A DNA stretch of 64,000 nt from an uncultured Prevotella sp. (GTDB taxonomy: Bacteria; Bacteroidota; Bacteroidia; Bacteroidales; Bacteroidaceae), in the NCBI GenBank assembly GCA_944321295.1, contig CALUKU010000010.1, positions 1 through 64,000 on the forward strand, read 5' to 3'. This document shows positions 25,217 through 33,580 of the stretch, piece after piece (position 1 is the stretch's first letter; every line of letters starts with the position of its first letter). A program made the translations under genes and the position numbers. The notes beneath the pieces are model-generated. The model was given only the letters and a program-made list of their open reading frames with translations, ran no database searches and was not told the origin of the DNA.

Positions 25217-26380
25217 ATGAAGAGCCTTAAGATACTGGCCATAGTGACGTGCGTATTCATCTCGCTGGGCGCCGGCGCCCAAGAGAAGACCGACATCTTC
25301 AATCCTGAACGCAACTCAGTGACTTCACAGACCATCGCTCCCGACGCCCGTGCGGCCGGTATGGGCGACGTGGGCGCGGCAACCGACCCCGACGTGGTGT
25401 CGCAATACTGGAATCCGGCCAAGTATCCGTTCTGCATCAGCCGCGCGGGCGTGGCCCTCAACTACACGCCTTGGCTGCGACAGCTCGTCAACGACATGGA
25501 CCTTGCCTACCTCGCCGGCTACTACCGCATTGGCGACTACAGCGCCGTGTCGGCCTCGCTGCGTTACTTTTCGCTGGGCGAAGTGCAGACAAGCTACGAC
25601 GACGGAGGCATGACAATCAACCCTTACGAGATGTCAGTGGACGTGGCTTACTCGCTGATGTTGAGCGAGAAGTTCTCGATTGCGGCCGCCGTGAGGTGGA
25701 TTTACTCCGACCTTACTTACGACTACACCGACGACACGACGCCGGGAAGCGCCTTCGCGGCCGACATCGCGTGCTACTACAACGACTACATAATGATAGG
25801 CGAACGTGAGTGCCAGCTCGGATTGGGACTTAACATAAGCAACATTGGTAGCAAGATAACCTTCGGAGGCGACGACAACAGCGAGTTCATACCGGCGAAC
25901 ATGCGTATAGGCGCCGCCCTCATGGTGCCGATTGACGAGTACAACCGCTTCACAATAGCGGCAGACGCCAACAAACTGCTCGTGCCGACGTACCCGCTGC
26001 AGGAGGACGGCGAGTCGACCGAGGACTACCAGCAGCGCGTGCAGGAAGATTATTACGACATATCGAGCATTGCCGGCATATTCAAAAGCTTCGGCGACGC
26101 GCCCGGCGGCTTCAAGGAAGAGCTGCAGGAGATACGCTGGAGCGTCGGCGCGGAGTACGTCTACAACGACAAGTTCTCGCTCCGCGCGGGCTATCACCAC
26201 GAGTCTGAGAACAAGGGTAACCGCAAGTACTTCACCTTCGGCGCCGGTTTCCGCATGAGTGCCTTCTCGCTCGACTGCGGATACGTATGGGCTACGGCCA
26301 AGAGCAACCCCCTGGACCAGACCCTGCGCTTCACCCTTTCGTTCGACATGGACGGTATCAAGGATTTGTTCAGAAGGTAA
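25217..26380 (+). CDS. porV: Type IX secretion system outer membrane protein PorV
   Basis: The protein has 387 residues (391 in P. gingivalis) with a signal peptide ending GAGAQ (residue 22). The start of the mature protein, NSVTSQTIAPDARAAGMGDV, and VSQYWNPAKYPF are typical of PorV, a FadL-like 14-strand barrel. PorV collects cargo at the SprA translocon and delivers it to PorU. The C-terminus (TLRFTLSFDMDGIKDLFRR) carries the last strand plus a short basic tail. It is 165 bases after porU on the same strand, without a visible terminator between, so co-transcription is likely. Confidence 0.92.
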   Translation: MKSLKILAIVTCVFISLGAGAQEKTDIFNPERNSVTSQTIAPDARAAGMGDVGAATDPDVVSQYWNPAKYPFCISRAGVALNYTPWLRQLVNDMDLAYLAGYYRIGDYSAVSASLRYFSLGEVQTSYDDGGMTINPYEMSVDVAYSLMLSEKFSIAAAVRWIYSDLTYDYTDDTTPGSAFAADIACYYNDYIMIGERECQLGLGLNISNIGSKITFGGDDNSEFIPANMRIGAALMVPIDEYNRFTIAADANKLLVPTYPLQEDGESTEDYQQRVQEDYYDISSIAGIFKSFGDAPGGFKEELQEIRWSVGAEYVYNDKFSLRAGYHHESENKGNRKYFTFGAGFRMSAFSLDCGYVWATAKSNPLDQTLRFTLSFDMDGIKDLFRR

Positions 26381-26391
26381 TTATCAAGGAA

Positions 26392-26512
26392 CAAAGGAGT
26401 AATGCAGTAAAGGAGTTAAGGCAAATGCCTTGCTGAAGGAAATCAATTTGTAAGCGATACTTGCAAAAACATCCGTCTTAACCCCTTTACAACGTTACTC
26501 CTTTACCATTAA
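26392..26512. repeat. GGAGTTAAG/CTTAACTCC palindromic repeat, copy 1
   Basis: AGGAGTAATGCAGTAAAGGA and GTTAAGGC (26396-26425) return inverted as CTTAACCCCTTTACAACGTT and ACTCCTTTA (about 26480-26509). The same kind of element occurs at 50511-50684. It lies between porV and ispF and may act as a terminator. Confidence 0.65.
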
Positions 26513-26523
26513 AACATTTTCAT

Positions 26524-27003
26524 ATGAATATAAAAGTTGGTTTAGGCTACGACGTCCACCGCCTCGTTTCGGGGCGCGACCTGTGGCTGGGAGGCATTAA
26601 GATAGAGCACACTATGGGCCTGCTGGGCCACAGCGACGCCGATGTGCTTATCCATGCGATATGCGACGCCCTGCTCGGGGCGGCCAACATGCGCGACATC
26701 GGCTACCACTTTCCCGACACGTCGGCCGACACGCTGAACGTTGACAGCAAGATTTTGCTACGCAAGACCGTCGGGCTGATTGCCACGAAGGGCTACCGCG
26801 TGGGCAACATCGACGCCACGGTGTGCGCCGAGCGGCCAAAGATTAATCCGCACGTGCCGGCCATGAAGGCATGCCTGGCCGAGGTAATGGGCGTCAGCGA
26901 GGACGACATTTCAATCAAGGCCACCACAACAGAGCGCCTCGGCTTCACCGGACGAGAGGAAGGAATGAGCGCATACGCCGTGGCACTCATAATTAAGGAC
27001 TGA
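26524..27003 (+). CDS. ispF: 2-C-methyl-D-erythritol 2,4-cyclodiphosphate synthase IspF
   Basis: The 159 residues are the full IspF length. Zinc ligands are D10 and H12 (GYDVHRL) and H44 (GHSDADVLIHA). The late signature ATTTERLGFTGREEGMSAYA (about 131-150) is intact. It makes 2-C-methyl-D-erythritol 2,4-cyclodiphosphate in the non-mevalonate isoprenoid pathway. The gene for another step, ispD, lies 2.4 kb away on the other strand. It is followed by palindrome array 3 and then by the convergent recG. Confidence 0.95.
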   Translation: MNIKVGLGYDVHRLVSGRDLWLGGIKIEHTMGLLGHSDADVLIHAICDALLGAANMRDIGYHFPDTSADTLNVDSKILLRKTVGLIATKGYRVGNIDATVCAERPKINPHVPAMKACLAEVMGVSEDDISIKATTTERLGFTGREEGMSAYAVALIIKD

Positions 27004-27108
27004 ACCGTCTGACAGCCAACAAGTTACAAAAGGCCGCCTTTCGCAGTGCGAAAGGCGGCCTTTTACGTTGTCAAAGGTTACCTTTAAGGCTGTAAAAGGC
27101 GGCCTTTG
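27003..27108. repeat. Phased AAAGG-CCTTT palindrome array 3, between convergent ispF and recG
   Basis: Leader CCGTCTGACAGCCAACAAGT then four units starting at 27028, 27051, 27073 and 27094 (spacing 23, 22, 21). Units 1 and 2 form the perfect hairpin AAAAGGCCGCCTTTCGC / GCGAAAGGCGGCCTTTT with a 3-base loop. It terminates transcription from either side in principle. Confidence 0.8.
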
Positions 27109-27162
27109 ACTATTATCTTAGCCGCCGGCGGCCTTAACACAGGCAGCCGACGCTTACGCGGG

Positions 27163-29262
27163 TCATGATATTGCCCCGAAATACTGGAGGTTCTTGCGCA
27201 GTGCCTTAAGCCGCTGCCACAGCATCGAATACTCGGGCTTGGTGCACATGGGGTCGTCGTCGATTATCTTCCGGGCCTCGTCGCGCGCCAGCTGTATCAG
27301 CTGTCCGTCCTTAGCGATGTCGGCAATCTTCAGGTCGAAGGCGATGCCGCTCTGCTGCGTTCCTTCCAAATCGCCCGGGCCGCGCAGCTTAAGGTCGGCC
27401 TCGGCAATCTTAAATCCGTCGCCGGTAGAGCACATTATGTCGAGCCGCTTGCGGGTGTCGTCGCTCAGTTTGCGCTTGCTCACGAGTATGCAGAACGACT
27501 GGTCGGCGCCACGCCCCACACGCCCGCGCAGCTGGTGGAGCTGCGACAGGCCGAAACGTTCGGCGTTGAGGATCACCATTATCGAGGCGTTGGGCACGTT
27601 GACGCCCACCTCGATAACCGTCGTTGCCACAAGAATGTCGGTTTCGCCGCCGACGAAGCGGCGCATCTCCTCCTCCTTCTCGGCCGGCTTCATCTTGCCG
27701 TGCACCTTGCCGAGCCTGAACTCCGGAAACGCCTCACGCAGGGCCTCATATCCCTCTTCAAGGTTTTTCAGGTCAATCTTCTCGCTCTCCTTTATCAGCG
27801 GGAACACGATGTAAGCCTGCCTTCCGGCCTGCAGCTGGCGCCGTATGCCGGCGTAGAGGCTCGTCATCTGGTCGTCATACTTGTGCATGGTGACGACGGG
27901 TTTGCGCCCCGGCGGAAGCTCGTCGATAACGCTTACGTCAAGGTCGCCGTAGGTGGTCATCGCCAGCGTGCGCGGAATGGGCGTGGCCGTCATCACCAAC
28001 ACGTGGGGCGGATTGTCGCTCTTGCCCCACAGCTTCGCCCTCTGCACTACGCCGAAGCGGTGCTGCTCGTCAATGACGACGAAGCCGAGGCGGGCGAACT
28101 GCACCGTGTCCTCAATGACGGCGTGCGTTCCCACGAGTATGTCGACGGCGCCCGAGGCCAGTCCGTCGAGCACTTCGCGCCGCCGCTTGCCCTTCACCAT
28201 GCCCGTGAGCAGCTCCACACGCACGTCCATGCCGCCCAAAAAGTCGGTTATCGTGGCCATGTGCTGCTCGGCAAGGATTTCCGTCGGGGCCATTATGCAC
28301 GCCTGATAGCCGTTGTCTACCGCTATCAGCATTGACATAAGGGCCACAAGGGTCTTGCCGCTGCCCACGTCGCCCTGCAACAGACGGTTCATCTGCCGCC
28401 CCGAACGCATGTCGTTCCTTATCTCCCTTATCACGCGTTTCTGCGCCCCGGTGAGCGCGAAATGAAGATTGTTGTGGAAAAATCCGTTGAACTTGCCGCC
28501 TACACGGGCGAACACATAGCCCCTGTATTTCTGCCTGCGGTCGCTCGCGTAGCGCAGTATGTTAAGCTGAACGTAAAAAAGTTCCTCGAACTTAAGCCTG
28601 TATTCGGCCTGCGTGATGTCGTCGTTGCGCCGCGGGTCGTGTATCTTCCTGAAGGCCTCGTCCCTCGACATGAGCTTAAGTGGCTGCATTATGAACGGCG
28701 GAATGGTTTCAGCCAGGGGCTGCTTCATGGCGGCAAGCAAGGTCTTAATCATCTTTTCGACGGCACGCGAGTTAAGACCAGCCTTCTTCATCCGCTCCGT
28801 CGTGACGTAATAAGGCTGCAGGCCCATCTGCGAGAGTTGCAGTTCCGAGGCCGGGTCGATGTCGGGATGGGCGAACTGATAACGCCCGTTGAACACCGTT
28901 GGACGGCCGAAAATAATATATGGAGTACGTGTTTTCAATTGCGAAAGTATGTATTTCGCGCCTGAAAACCAAACAATGTCAGCCACGCCGGTGCCGTCTG
29001 ACACATGCGCCACAAGCCTCGTGCGGTGCGCTCCCATGTCAAACGACTCAAAACTAAGAATGTCCGCCTTTATCTGCACGAACGGCATTTCACCCGAAAA
29101 CTCGCCTATGCGGTAAATGCGGCTGCGGTCAACGTACTTATAAGGATAATACTCAAGCAGGTCTTCATACGTCTTTATCCCCAATTCTTTCTCAAGCAGG
29201 GCCTTGCGTCGCGGCCCCACTCCGGGCAAAAACTGTATGTCCTGGTCTAAAATGTCAAGCAT
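27163..29262 (-). CDS. recG: ATP-dependent DNA helicase RecG
   Basis: The start is set at MLDILDQDIQFLPGVGPRRK, which begins the normal RecG N-terminus; the frame extends 24 codons further without homology. The 699 residues include the wedge domain (about 60-155), Walker A GDVGSGKT (297-304), the DEQH box (398-401) and the late motifs ATTVIEVGVNVPNAS and QLHQLRGRVGRG. RecG remodels stalled replication forks and Holliday junctions. It is the last gene of a minus-strand group pdxJ, DJ-1, ispD, recG. Confidence 0.96.
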   Translation of the reverse strand: MLDILDQDIQFLPGVGPRRKALLEKELGIKTYEDLLEYYPYKYVDRSRIYRIGEFSGEMPFVQIKADILSFESFDMGAHRTRLVAHVSDGTGVADIVWFSGAKYILSQLKTRTPYIIFGRPTVFNGRYQFAHPDIDPASELQLSQMGLQPYYVTTERMKKAGLNSRAVEKMIKTLLAAMKQPLAETIPPFIMQPLKLMSRDEAFRKIHDPRRNDDITQAEYRLKFEELFYVQLNILRYASDRRQKYRGYVFARVGGKFNGFFHNNLHFALTGAQKRVIREIRNDMRSGRQMNRLLQGDVGSGKTLVALMSMLIAVDNGYQACIMAPTEILAEQHMATITDFLGGMDVRVELLTGMVKGKRRREVLDGLASGAVDILVGTHAVIEDTVQFARLGFVVIDEQHRFGVVQRAKLWGKSDNPPHVLVMTATPIPRTLAMTTYGDLDVSVIDELPPGRKPVVTMHKYDDQMTSLYAGIRRQLQAGRQAYIVFPLIKESEKIDLKNLEEGYEALREAFPEFRLGKVHGKMKPAEKEEEMRRFVGGETDILVATTVIEVGVNVPNASIMVILNAERFGLSQLHQLRGRVGRGADQSFCILVSKRKLSDDTRKRLDIMCSTGDGFKIAEADLKLRGPGDLEGTQQSGIAFDLKIADIAKDGQLIQLARDEARKIIDDDPMCTKPEYSMLWQRLKALRKNLQYFGAIS

Positions 29263-29383
29263 TATCGCTTTTATAGATTGTAAAAAAACACTTGTCGCGC
29301 GGCACGTCAGCGCACGACTTCCATAATACGGCAACGCCGCAGGCCGTCAAACAGGCCGCCTCACACAGGCTACAGCACCCCGT

Positions 29384-30061
29384 TCAGACAAGGGCGCCGG
29401 CCACGCTGAGGTCGAACGGCGTTGTGATTTTTATGTTCTCGCGGTTGCCTTCTACAAGGGTTATCCGCCCGCCGAGGCTCTCCACCACCGACGCATCATC
29501 GGTAAAGCCGTCGCAATAAGGCTGTGCGTAAGCCTGCTTAAGCAAGCGTATGTCGAACGTCTGCGGCGTCTGCACCAGCATGTAGTCGCTTCTCGGCACC
29601 GTAACGGTAACGCCTTCGCCGTCAATGCGCCTCAACGTGTCAACCACGGGCACGACGGGAATGACCGCCTTAGCCGTGCGCGCCGCCTCGTAACAACGCC
29701 TTATGACGTCGACCGAAGCAAAGGGACGCACGCCGTCATGGACTCCCACCACCCCGTCAGCGTCGTCCGGTATCAGCGCCAAGCCGTTCATGACCGAATG
29801 GAAGCGCGTGGCGCCGCCGTCGGCTATGGCATAATCCGCCTCGAAACGATAGTCGGCGCAGAGCTTGCGCCAGTAATCCTGCTGTTCACGGGGCAGCACG
29901 AGTATTACCTTCAGCGAGCCGTCGTACTCCTTGAAGCGGTTGATGGTGCGCATCAGCACCGGCAGTCCGCCGACGGGAATAAACTGCTTAGGCACGCTTG
30001 CGCCCATTCTTGTGCCCTTGCCGCCGGCTACTATCACGACATAATCCATCGGCTTGAACAT
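29384..30061 (-). CDS. ispD: 2-C-methyl-D-erythritol 4-phosphate cytidylyltransferase IspD
   Basis: The start is set at [10 protein letters not shown] (225 residues); MDYVV four codons later is also possible, and the longer open frame upstream is Arg/Ala-rich and unlikely. The nucleotide-binding loop is AGGKGTRM (12-19) with the following PKQF. Further motifs are [23 protein letters not shown] and VQTPQTF. It joins MEP to CTP in the non-mevalonate isoprenoid pathway. The gap to the upstream DJ-1 gene is 83 bases, and 121 bases separate it from recG downstream. Confidence 0.94.
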   Translation of the reverse strand: MFKPMDYVVIVAGGKGTRMGASVPKQFIPVGGLPVLMRTINRFKEYDGSLKVILVLPREQQDYWRKLCADYRFEADYAIADGGATRFHSVMNGLALIPDDADGVVGVHDGVRPFASVDVIRRCYEAARTAKAVIPVVPVVDTLRRIDGEGVTVTVPRSDYMLVQTPQTFDIRLLKQAYAQPYCDGFTDDASVVESLGGRITLVEGNRENIKITTPFDLSVAGALV

Positions 30062-30144
30062 GTTTCGGCGGCAAAAGGGCGCAGCAGACGCAGGCCGACA
30101 CCGTCCGCCGCACGTCCTGCGGCCTTTTGCCGCCATGTTAACGG

Positions 30145-30708
30145 TTATTTCAGCATTAAGTGCTTATACATCATTCCGTCGGCTATTCCGTCGGCAGTCT
30201 TGGCATCCGTCAGGGCGGCGAGCAGCTTATAGGCGTAAGGCAGCGCGGCGGCCGGTCCTTCGCCCGTAGTGATGTTGCCGTCGACGGTGCAAAGCTCGTT
30301 GGTGTACTCGGCTCCCTCAAGATACTTCTCGAAGCCCGGATAGCACGTGGCGCGCTTGCCCTCAAGCATGCCGAGGCCGCCGAGCACCATCGGAGCGGCG
30401 CATATCGCGCCAATCATCTTGCCGCGGACGTTGTGCTCAACGAGGGCTTTCCTCACGCCGGCGTGGGCGTTAAGGTTGGTAGCGCCGGGCAGTCCGCCAG
30501 GCAGCATCAGCAGGTCGGCGTCGCCGAAGTCGGCGTCTTCGATAAGCATGTCTGCCTCGATTTTCACTCCGTGGGCGCTCTCCACCACAAGCGAGCCTGT
30601 CACGCTGACGGTCTTAAAGTCGACACCGGCGCGGCGCATTATGTCTAACGGTATGAGGGCCTCGATGTCTTCAAAGCCCGTTGCCAAGAATTCATATACT
30701 TTTGCCAT
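30145..30708 (-). CDS. DJ-1/PfpI family protein
   Basis: The 187-residue protein has the DJ-1 nucleophile elbow IGAICAAP with Cys103 and the conserved Glu16 (GFEDIEAL) that polarises it. The fold is the flavodoxin-like DJ-1 core, and MLPGGLPGA at 68-76 is typical. Bacterial relatives such as YajL act as oxidative-stress chaperones or glyoxal-type deglycases; the true activity here is open. It is cytoplasmic, 31 bases after pdxJ on the same strand, and likely in the same operon. Confidence 0.9.
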   Translation of the reverse strand: MAKVYEFLATGFEDIEALIPLDIMRRAGVDFKTVSVTGSLVVESAHGVKIEADMLIEDADFGDADLLMLPGGLPGATNLNAHAGVRKALVEHNVRGKMIGAICAAPMVLGGLGMLEGKRATCYPGFEKYLEGAEYTNELCTVDGNITTGEGPAAALPYAYKLLAALTDAKTADGIADGMMYKHLMLK

Positions 30709-30739
30709 TGTAATAATTATGTTAATAGTTTGTTATCGG

Positions 30740-31453
30740 TTATTTCAAACACTCGAGATAAGCCTTGATAGTTTCATGCAGACCCATGTAAAGGGCGTCG
30801 CAGATAAGGGCGTGGCCTATGCTCACCTCGTCAATCCAAGGTATGTTCCGGTGGAAATAGTGCAGGTTGACAAGGCTAAGGTCGTGCCCCGCGTTAAGCC
30901 CCAGCCCCACTTCGCGCGCAGCCTCGGCAGCCTCGACGAAGGGCTTTATCGCCTCTTCGCGGTCGGCAAGGTAGCCGGCGGCGTAAGGCTCGGTGTAAAG
31001 CTCCACCCTGTCGGTGCCGCACAGCTTTGCCGCGGCTACCATTTCGGGGTCGCCGTCGACGAATATCGACGTCCTTATGTCAGCCTCCTTAAAGCGTCCT
31101 ATCACGTCGGTCAGGAAGCCGCGGTTGGCCTTAGCGTCCCATCCGTGGTTGCTGGTTATCTGGTCCTCGGCGTCGGGCACGAGGGTAACTTGCGTCGGCC
31201 TGACCTCCAGGACGAGGTCTATATATTTGTCGATAGGGTTGCCCTCGATGTTGAATTCGGTCTTCAGCAGGGGGCGTATGTCCCTCACGTCGTTGTATCT
31301 GATATGCCTTTCGTCGGGGCGGGGGTGCACGGTAATGCCCTGCGCGCCGAACTTCTCACAATCAAGCGCGGCCTGCAGCACGTCCGGGTTGTTGCCGCCG
31401 CGGGCGTTGCGCAGTGTTGCCACTTTGTTAATGTTAACGCTTAATTTTGTCAT
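30740..31453 (-). CDS. pdxJ: Pyridoxine 5'-phosphate synthase PdxJ
   Basis: The start is set at [20 protein letters not shown] (237 residues), the standard PdxJ N-terminus; 20 further in-frame codons upstream overlap the promoter. Conserved pieces are [48 protein letters not shown] and GLNAGHDL. The enzyme condenses 1-deoxyxylulose 5-phosphate with 3-amino-2-oxopropyl phosphate to form pyridoxine 5'-phosphate. It is divergent from nadK, with a 144-base promoter region between. Confidence 0.96.
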   Translation of the reverse strand: MTKLSVNINKVATLRNARGGNNPDVLQAALDCEKFGAQGITVHPRPDERHIRYNDVRDIRPLLKTEFNIEGNPIDKYIDLVLEVRPTQVTLVPDAEDQITSNHGWDAKANRGFLTDVIGRFKEADIRTSIFVDGDPEMVAAAKLCGTDRVELYTEPYAAGYLADREEAIKPFVEAAEAAREVGLGLNAGHDLSLVNLHYFHRNIPWIDEVSIGHALICDALYMGLHETIKAYLECLK

Positions 31454-31502
31454 TTTTCGTGTTTTTATAATACTTAAGGTATATGATGTCCGACAAAATG
31501 TG

Positions 31503-31510
31503 TATTTTTG
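31503..31510 (+). promoter_or_regulatory. -7 box of nadK
   Basis: TATTTTTG matches TAnnTTTG; no clear TTTG is seen at -33. The start codon is 87 bases downstream. Confidence 0.55.
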
Positions 31511-31529
31511 CAAACATCTTATCCAACGG

Positions 31530-31537
31530 CAAAGTTA
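31530..31537 (-). promoter_or_regulatory. -7 box of pdxJ
   Basis: The minus strand reads TAACTTTG, with TTG about 18 bases upstream (31556-31558). It lies on the far side of the nadK -7 box, so the two transcripts would start facing each other and overlap by a few bases. Confidence 0.55.
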
Positions 31538-31597
31538 CAAAATGTTTGGCATTTCCAAGCATTGGACGGTAAAAAGAATTTTAAAACCTCAAAAAAT

Positions 31598-32494
31598 ATG
31601 GCAACCCACAATATGAAGTTCGCGTTGTTCGGCAACATATACCAAAGCCGCAAGTCCGAAAACATAATCAAGATAACCGAATGTCTGGCGGCCCGCGGGG
31701 CCGTGATGTGCATGGAGAAGATGTTTTACGACTTCCTCGTAGACACGGGCAGGATCAAGGCCGGCAGCGTAGACGTGTTCGAGGACGGCGACTTCACGGC
31801 CGACTTCGTCATCTCGCTTGGCGGCGACGGCACCCTGCTGAGGGCCGCGGGGCACGTAGGCGACAAGGGCACGCCCATACTCGGCATAAACATGGGCCGC
31901 CTGGGATTTCTCGCCGACATAGTGCCGAGCGAGATTGAAAGCGCCATCAACTCGCTTTACGACGGCGACTACGCCATCGAGGAGCACAGCGTGATATGCG
32001 TGGAGGCCGACGACAAGCCCCTCGAACATTCCTCATTCGCGCTTAACGACATAGCCGTGCTGAAGCGCGACACGGCCTCGATGATAACCATACACGCCGA
32101 AATCAACGGCGAATACCTCGTGACTTACCAGGCCGACGGCCTCATCGTGAGCACGCCGACCGGCTCAACGGCCTACTCGCTGTCAAACGGCGGCCCGATA
32201 ATAGTGCCGCGCACGGGCACGCTGTGCCTTACGCCGGTGGCCCCGCACAGCCTCAACATACGCCCGATAGTCATTCCCGACGACACTGAGATAACGCTGA
32301 CGGTTGAGAGCCGCAGCCACAACTTCCTGATAGCCGTCGACGGCCAGTCGGAGAAGTGCGCCGAGAACACTCGCCTGACCGTGCGCAAGGCGCCTTACGC
32401 CATCAAAATCGTGAAGCGCAGCAGCCAGCGTTACTTCTCTACGTTGCGCGAGAAGATGATGTGGGGAGCCGACACGAGGATGGCCAAAAACTGA
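31598..32494 (+). CDS. nadK: NAD kinase NadK
   Basis: The start is taken at the ATG at 31598 (MATHNMKFALFG) because an A-rich stretch precedes it; MKFALFG five codons later is possible. The 298 residues include GGDGT (75-79), INMGRLGFLAD and the long signature YQADGLIVSTPTGSTAYSLS. It phosphorylates NAD to NADP. The gene is divergent from pdxJ and 94 bases upstream of the tlpA-like gene. Confidence 0.95.
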   Translation: MATHNMKFALFGNIYQSRKSENIIKITECLAARGAVMCMEKMFYDFLVDTGRIKAGSVDVFEDGDFTADFVISLGGDGTLLRAAGHVGDKGTPILGINMGRLGFLADIVPSEIESAINSLYDGDYAIEEHSVICVEADDKPLEHSSFALNDIAVLKRDTASMITIHAEINGEYLVTYQADGLIVSTPTGSTAYSLSNGGPIIVPRTGTLCLTPVAPHSLNIRPIVIPDDTEITLTVESRSHNFLIAVDGQSEKCAENTRLTVRKAPYAIKIVKRSSQRYFSTLREKMMWGADTRMAKN

Positions 32495-32588
32495 CCGAGC
32501 GCCGCTCAGCACCTGCGCCGCACCGCATCCGACGGCGGAGGCACGCGCCCCGTCAACACACTAAAAAACAACCCAAACCTGTAATAAT

Positions 32589-33110
32589 ATGACTGCGAAA
32601 CGTTTCTTCACGCTGGTGGCCATGACCGTAATGCTGGCCACGGCGACCGCGGCGCAAGACGCCGACTCACTCTACGCCAAGGGCCTGCTGCAGCCGGGAA
32701 CCGAGGCGCCCGACTTCACCCTGGCCTCGCCCGACGGCTCGCGCCACTCGCTCTCGTCACTGCGTGGCAGCTATGTCGTGCTCGACTTCTGGGCGTCATG
32801 GTGCCCCGACTGCCGCAAGGACATACCCGAGATGAAGCGGCTGCACGCCGAATACGGCGACATGATAAAGTTCGTAAGCGTGTCGTTCGACGACAAGAAG
32901 GACAACTGGACGCGCTGCATAGCCGACAACGGCATTACATGGCTCAACCTAAGCGAGCTGAAGCGCATGAGGGACTCTGACGTAGCACGCCTGTACAACG
33001 TCAAGTGGATACCGTCAATGCACATTATCGACCGCCAGGGACGGATAATCCTGTCAACGGTGATGATCGAGAAACTGGCCGCAAAGCTCAAGGAGCTGCA
33101 CGAGCTGTAA
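32589..33110 (+). CDS. TlpA/ResA-like thioredoxin-fold protein
   Basis: The 173-residue protein has a signal peptide ending ATAAQ (about residue 23) and no lipobox. The redox motif is W-C-P-D-C with Cys72 and Cys75 in FWASWCPDC. The preceding GTEAPDFTLASPDGS and the cis-Pro region NVKWIPSMHIID are typical of AhpC/TSA-Redoxin proteins. It is probably periplasmic and reduces or isomerises disulfides of extracytoplasmic proteins; apocytochromes are a possible target but nothing local proves this. It follows nadK by 94 bases and may share its transcript. Confidence 0.88.
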   Translation: MTAKRFFTLVAMTVMLATATAAQDADSLYAKGLLQPGTEAPDFTLASPDGSRHSLSSLRGSYVVLDFWASWCPDCRKDIPEMKRLHAEYGDMIKFVSVSFDDKKDNWTRCIADNGITWLNLSELKRMRDSDVARLYNVKWIPSMHIIDRQGRIILSTVMIEKLAAKLKELHEL

Positions 33111-33151
33111 CCTCGGCGAAGCCAACAGGCACGCAAAAAACGCAAAAGGCA

Positions 33152-33429
33152 GGTTTATCCGCAGTTTCATTGGATGTAAATCCAATTTTACATTCGAACA
33201 ACAATAAAAGGCGCAGAACTTTGTAGGGACATAATTTATTATGTCCGCACGTTTCGAAGAAACGTATCTTATTAGCGTTGTTTTCCGAATACGCCCCTCC
33301 GTGGCTAAGGACACGATTGCGTCTTAATGGTGCAATCTTCAGAATTATGTCCCTACGACGGATGCGTTTTTTAATCAGTGTCCACTGATAATCATATCAT
33401 ATGCCCATCCAAACAAACTCCGGATGAAC
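33152..33429. repeat. Composite palindromic unit with decayed TAGGGACATAAT core (copy D)
   Basis: Left bracket GGTTTATCCGCAGTTTCATT (33152-33171) and right bracket CATCCAAACAAACTCCGGAT (about 33406-33425). The core spans 33221-33357; its left half is intact but the right arm has diverged and keeps only AATTATGTCCCTA at the end. The flanks match those of the unit at 42539-42787 over about 70 bases on each side. Confidence 0.75.
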
Positions 33430-33430
33430 A

Positions 33431-33512
33431 CAGAAGGCGTCCTTTCGCAATGCGAAAGGACGCCTTTTAGCGTATAAAAGCTTACCTTTTGCAACGTAAA
33501 AGGTAAGCTTTT
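33431..33512. repeat. Phased AAAGG-CCTTT palindrome array 4, between convergent tlpA-like and tolC genes
   Basis: Two consecutive perfect hairpins: AGAAGGCGTCCTTTCGCA / TGCGAAAGGACGCCTTTT and AAAAGCTTACCTTTT / AAAAGGTAAGCTTTT. The arms differ from those of the other copies, but the changes are compensatory on both sides. It is well placed as a bidirectional terminator. Confidence 0.8.
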
Positions 33513-33580
33513 GTAATCCGTTCATTATCAATGCGTTACACAACCGCAACGCAACAGCCGAACATGCGGCCGCCTGACGG

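Noticed and set aside
20865..26380. A full type IX secretion gene cluster
   Set aside because: Only porU and porV are present; porK, porL, porM, porN, sprA and others are not in the window.
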